This document shows positions 1-8,340 of a DNA stretch of 19,197 bases, piece by piece. The first letter of the stretch is position 1, and the number at the start of each line of letters is the position of its first letter. Origin of the DNA: Savagea sp. GTDB lineage: Bacteria; Bacillota; Bacilli; Bacillales_A; Planococcaceae. A program made the translations under genes and the position numbers. The notes under the pieces are model-generated. The model did no database searches. It was not told the origin of the DNA and worked only from the letters and a program-made list of their open reading frames with translations. The stretch covers positions 1-19,197 of the forward strand of contig JASLHQ010000005.1 in assembly GCA_030152265.1 (NCBI GenBank). Reading direction: 5' to 3'.

Positions 1-1
1 T

Positions 2-1051
2 GACATTCAAAAAGCAGAAGAAAGATTGTTAGAGCAACTGGCTTTGTTAGACGAGATACGAGATGAATTAGATGACGTACAAGCGCTCTACGATGAACGT
101 AAAAAAATTGCCGACCAACGTCTTATCGCTTTGCAAAAATATGACCGCACACTAAACTACGTCGACATTTTACTCGGGTCTGCAAATATTTTAGATTTTT
201 TTAAGCGCATTGAAGGGGTTAACTTATTTTTACAAGTAGATCGCGATTTAATGACGACGATGAATGAGGAAAAAGAACAAATTAAAGAACAACAATATAC
301 TGAACAGCAAACACTTCAAGCGATAGAATCATCGAAAGAACTACTTGAAATACAACGTGATTTTGCAAAGTTACATGAAGAGCGTCAGCGTGAAATCGTC
401 ATGGAACTGAAAGAAGCGTTCGACATATTAACGGCAGACCAGCAAAAAGTGACACAACGTTATGAAACTGACATTGAACGTTTAAAAGTGATTGACGAAG
501 AAATGATCGAGTTATTAAAACGTCAACGCCCACCAACTGTCATTTATCCAGAGCAAGGCACAAGCAGCTCACTACCGAACACTTCTGGAGAGCATCAAGA
601 AAATATTACGCTCGCTTGTGGAGATACGATTGGTGATGCATTTTTCAATAAATTAAATGCATCTGGTAAATTAGCTGGTCAAGGTCCCCTCATCATCCGC
701 ATCGCGGAAAAACATAATATCGACCCTGTTATTTTCGCGGCGATTACAATTCACGAAACAGGGCATGGGACGAGCAAAGCGATTCGGGAATACAACAATC
801 CTGGTGGTATGATGAACCCGAAAACGAACTGGTCGACACTCATTCGTTACAACTCCCTCGAACAAGGACTCGACGCAACGGCGCGCACGATTTCTCGCTT
901 GATGAATAAAGGTGGTTTGAAAACGATTGAACAACTTGGAGCTGTATATGCGCCGATCGGAGCTTCCAACGATCCATCAAACTTGAATCGTCACTGGGCA
1001 CCGAGTGTGAAAAAATTTATTAATGAAATGGGCGGCTACCGCTGTTCTTAG
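2..1051 (+). CDS. Secreted peptidoglycan hydrolase: PcsB/CwlO-like coiled coil plus lysozyme-like domain (5' partial)
   Basis: The frame is open from base 2, so the true start and any signal peptide lie outside the window; the TTG at 26 is internal. About 349 residues are visible. The first ~165 (numbered from the TTG) are Glu/Lys/Gln-rich coiled coil and include a stretch like the PcsB/CwlO family (VDILLGSANILDFF, 46-59). A Ser/Pro/Thr linker (~168-190) follows, then a lysozyme-like/glucosaminidase-type domain (~195-341) with HETGHGTS (E244 the likely catalytic acid) and NNPGGMMNP. C198 and C340 bracket this domain and may form a disulfide. Known family members cleave septal or lateral-wall peptidoglycan, often under FtsEX control through the coiled coil. 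The usual catalytic partner is NlpC/P60 or CHAP, so a lysozyme-like domain is unusual. The domain call is confident; the exact bond cleaved is not. Confidence 0.8.
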   Translation, partial: DIQKAEERLLEQLALLDEIRDELDDVQALYDERKKIADQRLIALQKYDRTLNYVDILLGSANILDFFKRIEGVNLFLQVDRDLMTTMNEEKEQIKEQQYTEQQTLQAIESSKELLEIQRDFAKLHEERQREIVMELKEAFDILTADQQKVTQRYETDIERLKVIDEEMIELLKRQRPPTVIYPEQGTSSSLPNTSGEHQENITLACGDTIGDAFFNKLNASGKLAGQGPLIIRIAEKHNIDPVIFAAITIHETGHGTSKAIREYNNPGGMMNPKTNWSTLIRYNSLEQGLDATARTISRLMNKGGLKTIEQLGAVYAPIGASNDPSNLNRHWAPSVKKFINEMGGYRCS

Positions 1052-1060
1052 ATGTTACAC

Positions 1061-1093
1061 ATAGGCTTCTTTGCGAAGGAGTCTATTTTTTTT
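1061..1093 (+). terminator. Intrinsic terminator of the peptidoglycan hydrolase gene
   Basis: An 11-bp hairpin (ATAGGCTTCTT paired with GAAGGAGTCTAT, with G-T wobbles) and a tetraloop are followed by an uninterrupted T run, ten bases after the stop codon. Confidence 0.85.
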
Positions 1094-1110
1094 AATGAAA
1101 TATGTTGAAA

Positions 1111-1160
1111 TTGACAGAAAGTATAGAGAAAAGAATAAATTTGATAAAATATGTTAAAAT
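1111..1160 (+). promoter_or_regulatory. Candidate SigA promoter region for the amidase operon
   Basis: TTGACA at 1111-1116 is followed 17 bases later by AATAAA (1134-1139, 4 of 6 to TATAAT). Two TGnTAAAAT extended -10-like sequences follow at 1142-1150 and 1152-1160. Which -10 is used cannot be decided from sequence. Confidence 0.4.
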
Positions 1161-1214
1161 GAATGAAGTGATTTTTCTAAACGTTAATGCCACATGAAAA
1201 AGGGGATGATTGAA

Positions 1215-2714
1215 TTGAAACGTCGAGAATATATTCAATATGATGGAGTCGAATTAGCTGCACTCGTGCGAGCGAAAGAAGTTTCTGCTGCTGAGCTTGT
1301 AGAAGTGAGTATTAAGCAAGAAAAGCAAGTGAATGAGACACTGAACGCAGTGGTACACAATCGTCATGACGAAGCATTACAAGAAGCGAAACAAGTGGAA
1401 GGGCAAAGTCCGTTAAGTGGTGTTCCCTTTTTACTAAAAGATATTTCGCAATCGTTGAAAGGGGCGCGTATTACTTCAGGATCTACTCTTTTTAAAGATT
1501 ATGTGGCGCCGGAAGAGGCGAACTATACGAAAGCGTTACGTAAAGCAGGGTTTGTTTTTACAGGATTTACGAATACGCCTGAATTCGCATTGAAAAATAT
1601 TACCGAGCCGCGCCTACACGGGCCGACACGCAATCCGTGGTGTCATAGTCGTTCATCTGGCGGTTCGAGTGGCGGAGCGGCGACAGCGGTCGCGAGTGGC
1701 ATCGTCCCAATCGCAGGAGCGAGTGACGGAGGAGGTTCGATTCGCATTCCTGCTTCTTTTACCGGTTTAGTTGGACTGAAGCCGAGTCGCGGGAAAACGC
1801 CTGTCGGACCATCTGTCGGTCGCAACTGGCAAGGAGCCGCAATCGATTTCGTTTTAACACGTACCGTTCGAGATGCAGCAGCAGCGCTCGACATTTTACA
1901 AACCGTTCAACCAGAAGCTGCATTCCAAACGCCTCTCTATGAACAAGGGTATTTACATACGTTACGCCGTGCACCGACACGTCAGTTGAAATTTGCGTAT
2001 ACAATGAAGTCACCAGTCGGAACGCCGGTTAGTGAAGTGGCGAAAGAAGCTATTCGACGTACTGTGCGCTACATCGAACAAGAAGGACATATCGCTGAAG
2101 AAGTAGACTGGCCATTTGATGGGGAAGAGCTCATGCGTCACTATTACGCGATGAACTGTGGGGAAATGTCTCACTTATTTCATAATCTTGAACGTCAAAT
2201 GAAACATCCCCTCACGCTAGAACATGTGGAGATTGAAAGTTGGATGTTAGCAGAAGCAGGCAAGACGATTACGGCACGAGAATATGTCGATAGTTTGCAC
2301 GCTTGGGATACAGCGGCACGTCACATGTCTCAACTACATGAGACGTACACATATTTTATGACACCAACGACGGCCAATATAGCGCCTTCTGTTGGAGAAT
2401 TGACACATTCCCCGCGTAAAATAGCTCAATTACAAGAAGAAATGTTGCGCGCGACAACGAATGAAGCGCGGCAAGATGCTATTTATGAAATGTTTTTACC
2501 AAGTTTAACGTACACACCGTTCACACAATTAGCGAATTTAACAGGACAACCTGCCATTTCATTACCGATTGCTTCGGATGATGATGGAATGCCAATCGGC
2601 GTTCAATTAATGGCGTTAAAAGGCCATGATCACTTATTACTTCGTGCGGCGAGCTATGTCGAGCAATCGGATTTATGGAAAGGATTCCGCAACAATCCTT
2701 ATTTTCAACAATAA
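1215..2714 (+). CDS. Amidase, amidase-signature (Ser-cisSer-Lys) family
   Basis: The protein has 499 residues from the TTG at 1215, chosen because AAAAGGGG ends ten bases upstream; in-frame ATGs at 1194 and 1206 have no site or one too close. The amidase-signature core is intact: K75 in FLLKDISQ, cis-Ser S151 in GGSSGG, and nucleophile S175 in SDGGGSIRIPA. Family members hydrolyse linear or cyclic amides to a carboxylate plus ammonia or amine in the cytosol. Length and overall pattern fit stand-alone amidases (6-aminohexanoate-dimer-hydrolase-like) rather than GatA, since no gatC or gatB is nearby. Substrate is unknown. The flavoprotein gene follows after 21 bp with its own ribosome binding site, so the two are probably co-transcribed. 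Confidence 0.88.
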   Translation: MKRREYIQYDGVELAALVRAKEVSAAELVEVSIKQEKQVNETLNAVVHNRHDEALQEAKQVEGQSPLSGVPFLLKDISQSLKGARITSGSTLFKDYVAPEEANYTKALRKAGFVFTGFTNTPEFALKNITEPRLHGPTRNPWCHSRSSGGSSGGAATAVASGIVPIAGASDGGGSIRIPASFTGLVGLKPSRGKTPVGPSVGRNWQGAAIDFVLTRTVRDAAAALDILQTVQPEAAFQTPLYEQGYLHTLRRAPTRQLKFAYTMKSPVGTPVSEVAKEAIRRTVRYIEQEGHIAEEVDWPFDGEELMRHYYAMNCGEMSHLFHNLERQMKHPLTLEHVEIESWMLAEAGKTITAREYVDSLHAWDTAARHMSQLHETYTYFMTPTTANIAPSVGELTHSPRKIAQLQEEMLRATTNEARQDAIYEMFLPSLTYTPFTQLANLTGQPAISLPIASDDDGMPIGVQLMALKGHDHLLLRAASYVEQSDLWKGFRNNPYFQQ

Positions 2715-2735
2715 TTTAAAAAGGGGTCGAGAACA

Positions 2736-3848
2736 TTGACACATTATGTCATCATTGGTGGAGATGCAGCGGGAATGAGCGCTGCGATGGAAATTGTACG
2801 TCACGATCAAGAAGCGCGTGTGACGACGTTAGAACAAGGAACTGTGTATTCTTACGGGCAGTGTGGTTTGCCGTATGTCATCGACGGTCGCATCGAAAAG
2901 GCAGAGCGTGTTATCGCACGTTCTCCCGAAACATTTCGCGAACGTCACGGTATCGATGCACGCACGAATCATCGCGTGGAATCGATCGATTACGAAGCGA
3001 AAGAAGTACACGGAACACATACCGAAACGGATGAAGCCTTTACCGTCCGTTACGACAAGCTATTAATTGCGACAGGTGCCCATCCTGTCGTTCCGTCACT
3101 TCACAATAGCGATTTACGTGGTATTCAAGTGTTCAAGACGATCGAACAGACGAAACAGCTCGTCGCAGCCATTGAAGAGAAACAGCATGTAACAGTCATC
3201 GGTGGAGGGTATATCGGACTGGAAGTGGCAGAGGCGTTAACGCTCGCTGGAAAAGAGGTACGTCTCATTCAACGCGGGGACCGTTTAGCGAAAAACTTTG
3301 ATGAAGCGATTTCGGAAGCGATTTTACAAAAAGCGCGTGAACGTGGCATCGAAGTGTTATTAAATGAAAAAGTGACAGGGTTTGAAGGAGAAGACGTCGT
3401 GCGTGAAGTGACGACGAAAAATGGTACGCATGCGACAGATTATGTCGTATTAGCACTCGGCGTTCGTCCTGCGACAGCATTTGCACAATCACCACAACTT
3501 CATACGTTAGGAAACGGCGCGATTGTGACGAATGAGCAGATGGAGACGACGATTCCAGACGTCTATGCGGCAGGTGACTGCGCAAGTCATTTCAACCGGC
3601 TCACTGGAAAGCACGACTACATCCCACTCGGAACGACCGCGAACAAACAAGGACGTGTCGCTGGTCTTGCGATGTGTGGAGAGGATGCCCGTTTTAAAGG
3701 GATTGTCGGCACGTCGATCTTCCAATTTTTCGATTATGTGATCGGTGGTACAGGGTTAAACGAACGAGCACTTCAAGCGACGAATCGGGATTATGACTCC
3801 ATTACGCTAACTGCGAAGTCCTTTGCCTGGTATTATCTATGCGGCTAA
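2736..3848 (+). pseudogene. CoA-disulfide reductase-like FAD/NAD(P) oxidoreductase, N-terminal 370 residues, interrupted by stop
   Basis: The TTG start at 2736 has AAAGGGG upstream. Visible are an FAD-binding IIGGDAAGMS (6-15), the redox motif YSYGQCGLPY with the single active-site C43, a second dinucleotide fold VTVIGGGYIGLEVA, and the FAD motif TIPDVYAAGDCA. These place it in the CoA-disulfide reductase/NADH oxidase/peroxidase group, which reduces CoA disulfide or a related substrate with NAD(P)H via one Cys. Translation ends at TAA 3846-3848, just where the family's YYPGA segment and dimerisation domain should begin. The next 72 codons in the same frame encode that missing domain. It is either a recent pseudogene, a sequencing error, or a readthrough gene; the truncated product alone lacks the conserved C-terminal interface. 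Confidence 0.8.
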
Positions 3849-3851
3849 AAA

Positions 3852-4070
3852 ATGACGTTAACGCTTTATTATGATACGTTTACGCGTCACGTGCTCGGCG
3901 CTCAAATCATCGGTGGAGCGGGTGTGGACAAACGACTCGATGTCATCGCAACCGCATTGTACGCACAATTAACGGTGGAGGATTTACTCGATTTAGATTT
4001 AAGTTATGCGCCACCATTTAACGGAGTTTGGGACCCGGTCCAACAACTGGCCCGTCGTTTACAACGCTAA
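3852..4070 (+). pseudogene. Detached C-terminal dimerisation domain of the CoA-disulfide reductase-like protein
   Basis: This piece lies in the same frame as the upstream part and is separated from it by one TAA and one AAA codon. It reads MTLTLYYDT, then VLGAQIIGGAGVDKRLDVIA, and ends in DLSYAPPFNGVWDPVQQ, the classic C-terminal signature of the family. Joined, the two parts give 444 residues, close to the family's ~440. No ribosome binding site precedes the ATG at 3852, so separate translation is unlikely except by reinitiation after the adjacent stop. The intergenic terminator follows at 4085. Confidence 0.8.
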
Positions 4071-4084
4071 AAATACCACTCCGG

Positions 4085-4117
4085 AGCTTGTTCATGATAA
4101 AATGGACAAGCTTTTTT
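4085..4117 (+). terminator. Intrinsic terminator between the flavoprotein and the ABC exporter
   Basis: A perfect 11-bp stem (AGCTTGTTCAT with ATGGACAAGCT, one G-T pair), loop GATAAA, then TTTTTT. Its loop region also contains TGATAAAAT, an extended -10-like sequence that could serve the following operon, but no -35 is evident. Confidence 0.85.
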
Positions 4118-4146
4118 AATTTTAATGAAAGAAAGAGGGGATTGTT

Positions 4147-5907
4147 CTGAATGTCGTCAAACAATTAGGCTGGTTTTTTAAACAGCGTAAAAAACAATAC
4201 ATTTTTGGGGTTAGTATGCTCATTTTCGTCGCTTTTTTAGCGTTAATTCCACCGAAAATTATCGGACTCGTCATCGACGGGGTAACGGACAATACGTTGA
4301 CGTCCGAACAACTGACGCGCTGGCTCATCATTTTAGTCATCGCGGGAATCGTTATGTACGTCGCACGTTATTTTTGGCGCGTGATGATTTTCGGCTCGGC
4401 TGTTTATTTAGCCCGCACGTTACGTGAACAATTATTCGTTCATTTTACGAAAATGTCTTCATCCTTTTATCAAAAGCGTCGTGTCGGAGATTTAATGGCC
4501 CATGCGACGAACGATATTAACGCCGTGCAACAAACAGCAGGTATGGGGGTACTCACACTCGTTGATTCTCTTGTGACGGGAACGGTCGTCATTTTGACGA
4601 TGGGCTTTACAATCAGTTGGAAATTAACGATTATCGCGCTCATCCCGCTTCCCATCATGATTTTACTGACGAGTTATTACGGCCGCTTACTTCGCGATCG
4701 GTTCCGTTACGCGCAAGAAGCGTTTTCGGATTTGAATGATAAAACACAGGAAAGTATTTCAGGAATCGAAGTCATCAAAACATTTGGACAACAAAAACAA
4801 GATATTGAGGACTTTACAAATTTATCGACGAAAGTTGTCGAAAAAAATATGCGTGTCGCACGTGTCGATGCTTTATTTGACCCGACGATTAGCGGAATTT
4901 TTGCGGTGTCATACATTTTATCTTTCGTTTTCGGAACGCGTTTCATCATTGACGGACAGATGACAATCGGTGATCTCGTTGCGTTCAGTACGTATTTAGC
5001 AGCGCTCATTTGGCCGATGTTGGCATTTGGCTTTTTGTTCAACATCGTCGAGCGAGGAAGTGCATCGTATACGAGAATTCAACAACTATTCGATGTCGAA
5101 CCAGAAATCGTTGACGTACCGAATGCGATCGACGAACGACCTGTCGGAGACCTTCATTTCGACGTGAAACAATTCCGTTATCCAGGAGCGGAAGAAACGA
5201 CGTTACACGACGTTTCATTCGAGTTGAAACGAGGCGAAACATTAGGTATCGTCGGAAAAACAGGCTCGGGCAAAACGACGATTTTAAAATTGTTAATGCG
5301 AGAGTTTGAAGGATATGACGGAACGATTACGTATGCGGGACATTCAATCGATGCGTATCGTCAACAACGTTTATTAGAATCGATCGGGTACGTACCGCAA
5401 GACCATTTCTTATTCTCTACAACGATTCGAGACAATATCGCATTTACAAATCCAGCAACGAATGTCGAACAAATTGAACAAGCAGCGAAACTTGCTTTCA
5501 TCCACGAAGACATTTTACGTTTAACTGATGGGTATGACACGCTCGTCGGAGAACGTGGCGTCAGTTTATCAGGCGGACAAAAGCAACGTGTGTCGATTGC
5601 GCGAGCATTATTGATGGATCCTGAGTTGTTGCTGTTGGATGACTCTTTATCTGCGGTAGATGCGCGTACAGAAGAAGCGATTTTAACGAATTTACGCAAG
5701 ACGCGCCAGGACAAAACGAATATTATTACGTCCCATCGTTTAAGCGCGATTCAACATGCCCATCAAATTATCGTCCTCGATGAAGGAACGATCATCGAAA
5801 AAGGAACGCATGAACAATTGATGGATCAACGAGGACATTATTACGATATGTACATGTTGCAGCAACTCGAACAATCGGTAGAACAAGGAGGTGGTCCACA
5901 TGCGTGA
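4147..5907 (+). CDS. bmrC: Heterodimeric ABC multidrug exporter subunit, BmrC/YheI type (degenerate Walker B)
   Basis: I choose the CTG at 4147 because AAGAGGGG (4133-4140) ends six bases before it. Starting there gives 586 residues, matching YheI/BmrC (~585), and restores the conserved N-terminus NVVKQLGWFFKQ; the first ATG in frame (4216) would cut into the first membrane helix. Layout: ABC type-1 membrane domain with about six helices (~15-310), then a nucleotide-binding domain with Walker A GKTGSGKTT (~370-378), signature LSGGQ (474-478) and Walker B LLLLDD. Aspartate (499) replaces the catalytic glutamate, so its own ATP site should be weak, as is typical of one partner in BmrCD/TM287-288-type dimers. 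It overlaps the partner gene by eight bases. Likely role: drug or lipid export in the plasma membrane. Confidence 0.9.
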   Translation: MNVVKQLGWFFKQRKKQYIFGVSMLIFVAFLALIPPKIIGLVIDGVTDNTLTSEQLTRWLIILVIAGIVMYVARYFWRVMIFGSAVYLARTLREQLFVHFTKMSSSFYQKRRVGDLMAHATNDINAVQQTAGMGVLTLVDSLVTGTVVILTMGFTISWKLTIIALIPLPIMILLTSYYGRLLRDRFRYAQEAFSDLNDKTQESISGIEVIKTFGQQKQDIEDFTNLSTKVVEKNMRVARVDALFDPTISGIFAVSYILSFVFGTRFIIDGQMTIGDLVAFSTYLAALIWPMLAFGFLFNIVERGSASYTRIQQLFDVEPEIVDVPNAIDERPVGDLHFDVKQFRYPGAEETTLHDVSFELKRGETLGIVGKTGSGKTTILKLLMREFEGYDGTITYAGHSIDAYRQQRLLESIGYVPQDHFLFSTTIRDNIAFTNPATNVEQIEQAAKLAFIHEDILRLTDGYDTLVGERGVSLSGGQKQRVSIARALLMDPELLLLDDSLSAVDARTEEAILTNLRKTRQDKTNIITSHRLSAIQHAHQIIVLDEGTIIEKGTHEQLMDQRGHYYDMYMLQQLEQSVEQGGGPHA

Positions 5908-7678
5908 AGAAAAAACGATTAAATTGACAGCGCGTGAACAATGGCAAGTATTTAAGCGTCTATTCGCTTACGTGGCCCCTCATAAAAAAGAAGTCGCAAT
6001 CGCGATGACGATGCTTCTTTTATCGATTGCAGGTGGAATTGCGGGACCGCTAATTATTCAGCGGTTTATCGATGATTTCATCACGCCGATGCAATTTCCG
6101 AAACAAGAAACAATGACGATCTTTGCGCTCTATGTCGGCATTACGTTAATGCTCGTCGTCTTTAGTTATTTCCAGATGATTCGTTTCCAACATATTGCGC
6201 TCAAAATTATTCAACAAATGCGCATCGACGTATTTACGAAAGTGCAAGGACTCGGCATGCGTTATTTCGATGCGACACCAGCAGGAAGTATCGTATCGCG
6301 TGTGACGAATGATACGGAATCGATTAAAGAAATGTTCGTCAGCGTCATCGTCACATTCATTTCATCGATTTTAACGCTGATCGGTGTATATATCGCACTC
6401 TTTTTCTTAGATGTGAAACTCGCGTTCATCGCATTATTACTCCTTCCGTTCTTTTTAGGAATTATGACGATTTACCGGAAGTATAGTGCGGACTTTTATG
6501 CCGACTTAAGAGAAAGACTCAGTCAGTTGAACGCGAAAATTGCAGAGTCGATTTCAGGGATGGGCATGATTCAAACATTCCGCCAAGAAGCGCGTATGGC
6601 GGATGAATTTAAAGAAATTAACGACAATCATTTCAAAGCGGGATTACGCAATATTAAATTCGATAGTATGTTGCTTGGCCCTGCGATTGATTTATTGTAT
6701 GCGTTAGCGATTGTCGTCACGCTCGGATATTTCGGGTTCACTTCTATGGAAACGGCGATCGATGTCGGAGTCATTTACGCCTTTACGACATTGCTCGGAC
6801 GCTTATTCCAACCGGTCCAACAAGTGATGCAACGTTTATCCATCTTCCAACAAGCACTCGTCTCCGCTTCACGAGTCTTTCGTTTAATGGACGATGAGAC
6901 GGTAGAACCGAGTCAAACGGGAACAGCGACAAAGCCGATTACAGATGGCGTCATTGAATTTAAAGATGTGTCCTTCTCTTACGACGGGGAACGAGACGTG
7001 TTGAAAAACATATCGTTCACTGCGCAAGCAGGCGAAACGGTCGCACTCGTCGGTCATACAGGGAGCGGGAAAAGTTCCATCATTAATTTATTGATGCGCT
7101 TTTACGAGTTTGAGCGAGGGTCGATCACGATTGACGGGCAATCAATCAAGTCGTACCCCGCTTCACAATTGCGTGAAAAAGTCGGACTCGTCTTGCAAGA
7201 TCCATTTTTATTTTATGGAACGATTGCAAGCAATATTCGCTTGCACCATCCGGAAATGTCTGATGAGACCGTGCGAGAAGCGGCACAATTCGTCCAAGCG
7301 CACCATTTCATCGAACAATTACCGAACGGTTATGAAGAACATGTGACGGAGCGCGGTTCGACGTTTTCAAGCGGACAACGTCAATTGATCGCATTCGCGC
7401 GAACGATGGCGACGGATCCGAAAATATTAATTCTCGATGAAGCGACAGCGAATATCGATACGGAAACGGAAGTCGCGATTCAAGCGAGCCTTGAAAAAAT
7501 GCGGAAAGGTCGTACGACGATTGCCATTGCCCATCGACTCAGTACGATTCAAGATGCCGAATTGATTCTCGTGTTACACCAAGGTGAAATTGTCGAACGA
7601 GGCACGCATCAACAACTGTTAAGCGAACGAGGGCTTTATTACAAAATGTATCAACTCCAAAACGGACTCGTCGATTAA
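5900..7678 (+). CDS. bmrD: Heterodimeric ABC multidrug exporter subunit, BmrD/YheH type (canonical Walker B, degenerate signature)
   Basis: The ATG at 5900 follows AAGGAG (5885-5890) by nine bases; an in-frame GTG at 5891 abuts the site and is unlikely. The product has 592 residues, shorter than B. subtilis YheH (~670). After a membrane domain (~1-320) come Walker A GHTGSGKSS (~387-395), the aberrant signature FSSGQ (489-493) instead of LSGGQ, Walker B LILDEATA with catalytic E514, and H-loop AHRLS. Together with the upstream subunit (normal signature, defective Walker B) this gives one consensus and one degenerate ATP site per dimer. The eight-base overlap implies translational coupling and equal stoichiometry. 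Substrates cannot be told from sequence. In B. subtilis the operon is preceded by an attenuation leader; no such leader is visible here. Confidence 0.9.
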   Translation: MREEKTIKLTAREQWQVFKRLFAYVAPHKKEVAIAMTMLLLSIAGGIAGPLIIQRFIDDFITPMQFPKQETMTIFALYVGITLMLVVFSYFQMIRFQHIALKIIQQMRIDVFTKVQGLGMRYFDATPAGSIVSRVTNDTESIKEMFVSVIVTFISSILTLIGVYIALFFLDVKLAFIALLLLPFFLGIMTIYRKYSADFYADLRERLSQLNAKIAESISGMGMIQTFRQEARMADEFKEINDNHFKAGLRNIKFDSMLLGPAIDLLYALAIVVTLGYFGFTSMETAIDVGVIYAFTTLLGRLFQPVQQVMQRLSIFQQALVSASRVFRLMDDETVEPSQTGTATKPITDGVIEFKDVSFSYDGERDVLKNISFTAQAGETVALVGHTGSGKSSIINLLMRFYEFERGSITIDGQSIKSYPASQLREKVGLVLQDPFLFYGTIASNIRLHHPEMSDETVREAAQFVQAHHFIEQLPNGYEEHVTERGSTFSSGQRQLIAFARTMATDPKILILDEATANIDTETEVAIQASLEKMRKGRTTIAIAHRLSTIQDAELILVLHQGEIVERGTHQQLLSERGLYYKMYQLQNGLVD

Positions 7679-7681
7679 AAA

Positions 7682-7716
7682 TTTGAAAGGATAGTAGAAT
7701 CTTTCAAACTTTATTT
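7682..7716 (+). terminator. Probable terminator of the ABC exporter operon
   Basis: TTTGAAAG (7682-7689) pairs with CTTTCAAA (7701-7708) over eight bases, followed by the T-rich CTTTATTT. It lies four bases after the stop codon. The T tract is imperfect, so strength is uncertain. Confidence 0.55.
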
Positions 7717-7778
7717 CAATGTATTGGTAAATCATGTAAAAAATGAAAAGCTCCAAAAATTTAAAAAGAGTAGTCTTT

Positions 7779-7806
7779 AGGTACAGCGTCTTGCTGTACC
7801 TTTTTT
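7779..7806 (+). terminator. Strong intrinsic terminator with no assigned gene immediately upstream
   Basis: GGTACAGC and GCTGTACC form a perfect eight-base stem (extendable by A-T pairs) with a five-base loop, followed by TTTTTT. It sits ~100 bp after the ABC operon and ~60 bp past the weaker hairpin at 7682, so it may be a second-chance terminator for that operon or end an unrecognised short RNA. Confidence 0.8.
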
Positions 7807-8010
7807 GTATAGAGAAAAGATAAAAGGAGAACGATCGTAGCGAAAATAACGTTTATTTCTCTCTGCTTTTTAAAAGATTGAGCATAAGAAACGCTATTTG
7901 TGTACGTTTTTGGTAAAATGGGCGTAACTATCATCTTTCGTGAATATTTACGTCATCGTTCACAATTGTCGTGTATGATGGAAGGGATGAATCGTTTAGG
8001 AGGATTAAGG
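7807..8010 (+). promoter_or_regulatory. Gene-free leader with candidate extended -10 promoter for the thioredoxin-ccdC operon
   Basis: No convincing gene is visible between 7679 and 8010. TGGTAAAAT at 7911-7919 is an extended -10 element, which would give a leader of roughly 85 bases. No good -35 is seen. TTAGGAGG at 7996-8003 is the ribosome binding site that fixes the start at 8011. Confidence 0.4.
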
Positions 8011-8334
8011 ATGCATAAAATTACATCGTATGATGAATGGGTTACTTTATTAGAAGAACAACCGAAGCTATTATTATTCGTAAAAATTAACGGCTGTTCA
8101 GTGTGTGACGGCTTATTACCGCAAGTTGAACCGCTCCAAGAACAATATCCAGACGTTCCGTTTTATCAAGTGAACGTGTCGGAAGTACAAGAGATTGCGG
8201 GGCAGTTCTCACTGTTCACAGCACCAGTCGTCTTATTATTTTTACACGGTAAAGAATATGCTCGTTTTGCACGTTTCGTTCAACGCGACGAACTGGTGAA
8301 ACGTCTCGATGAAGTACAGCAATGGGAGGACTAA
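8011..8334 (+). CDS. Thioredoxin-like protein with CSVC active site
   Basis: The product has 107 residues from the ATG at 8011, set by TTAGGAGG seven bases upstream; the frame is open further upstream but without a credible start. A thioredoxin fold is indicated by the active-site NGCSVCDG (C29, C32), the cis-proline region FTAPVVLLF, and a C-terminal helix. No signal peptide or membrane segment is visible, so it should be cytosolic. It is a dithiol-disulfide oxidoreductase or disulfide-bond sensor of the YdbP-like small thioredoxin group. ccdC begins six bases after its stop and shares its ribosome binding site region, so the two are co-translated. That pairing suggests, by inference only, a link to cytochrome c or thiol redox chemistry. 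Confidence 0.82.
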   Translation: MHKITSYDEWVTLLEEQPKLLLFVKINGCSVCDGLLPQVEPLQEQYPDVPFYQVNVSEVQEIAGQFSLFTAPVVLLFLHGKEYARFARFVQRDELVKRLDEVQQWED

Positions 8335-8340
8335 TCGTTC

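Noticed and set aside
1180..1194. cre-like core AAACGTTA before the amidase gene
   Set aside because: The outer bases do not match the CcpA consensus, and the core alone is too common.
7750..7900. Minus-strand open frame with a hydrophobic stretch (INVIFATIVLLLSFLY)
   Set aside because: It has no ATG, GTG or TTG at a usable position, no ribosome site, and runs through a strong terminator stem.
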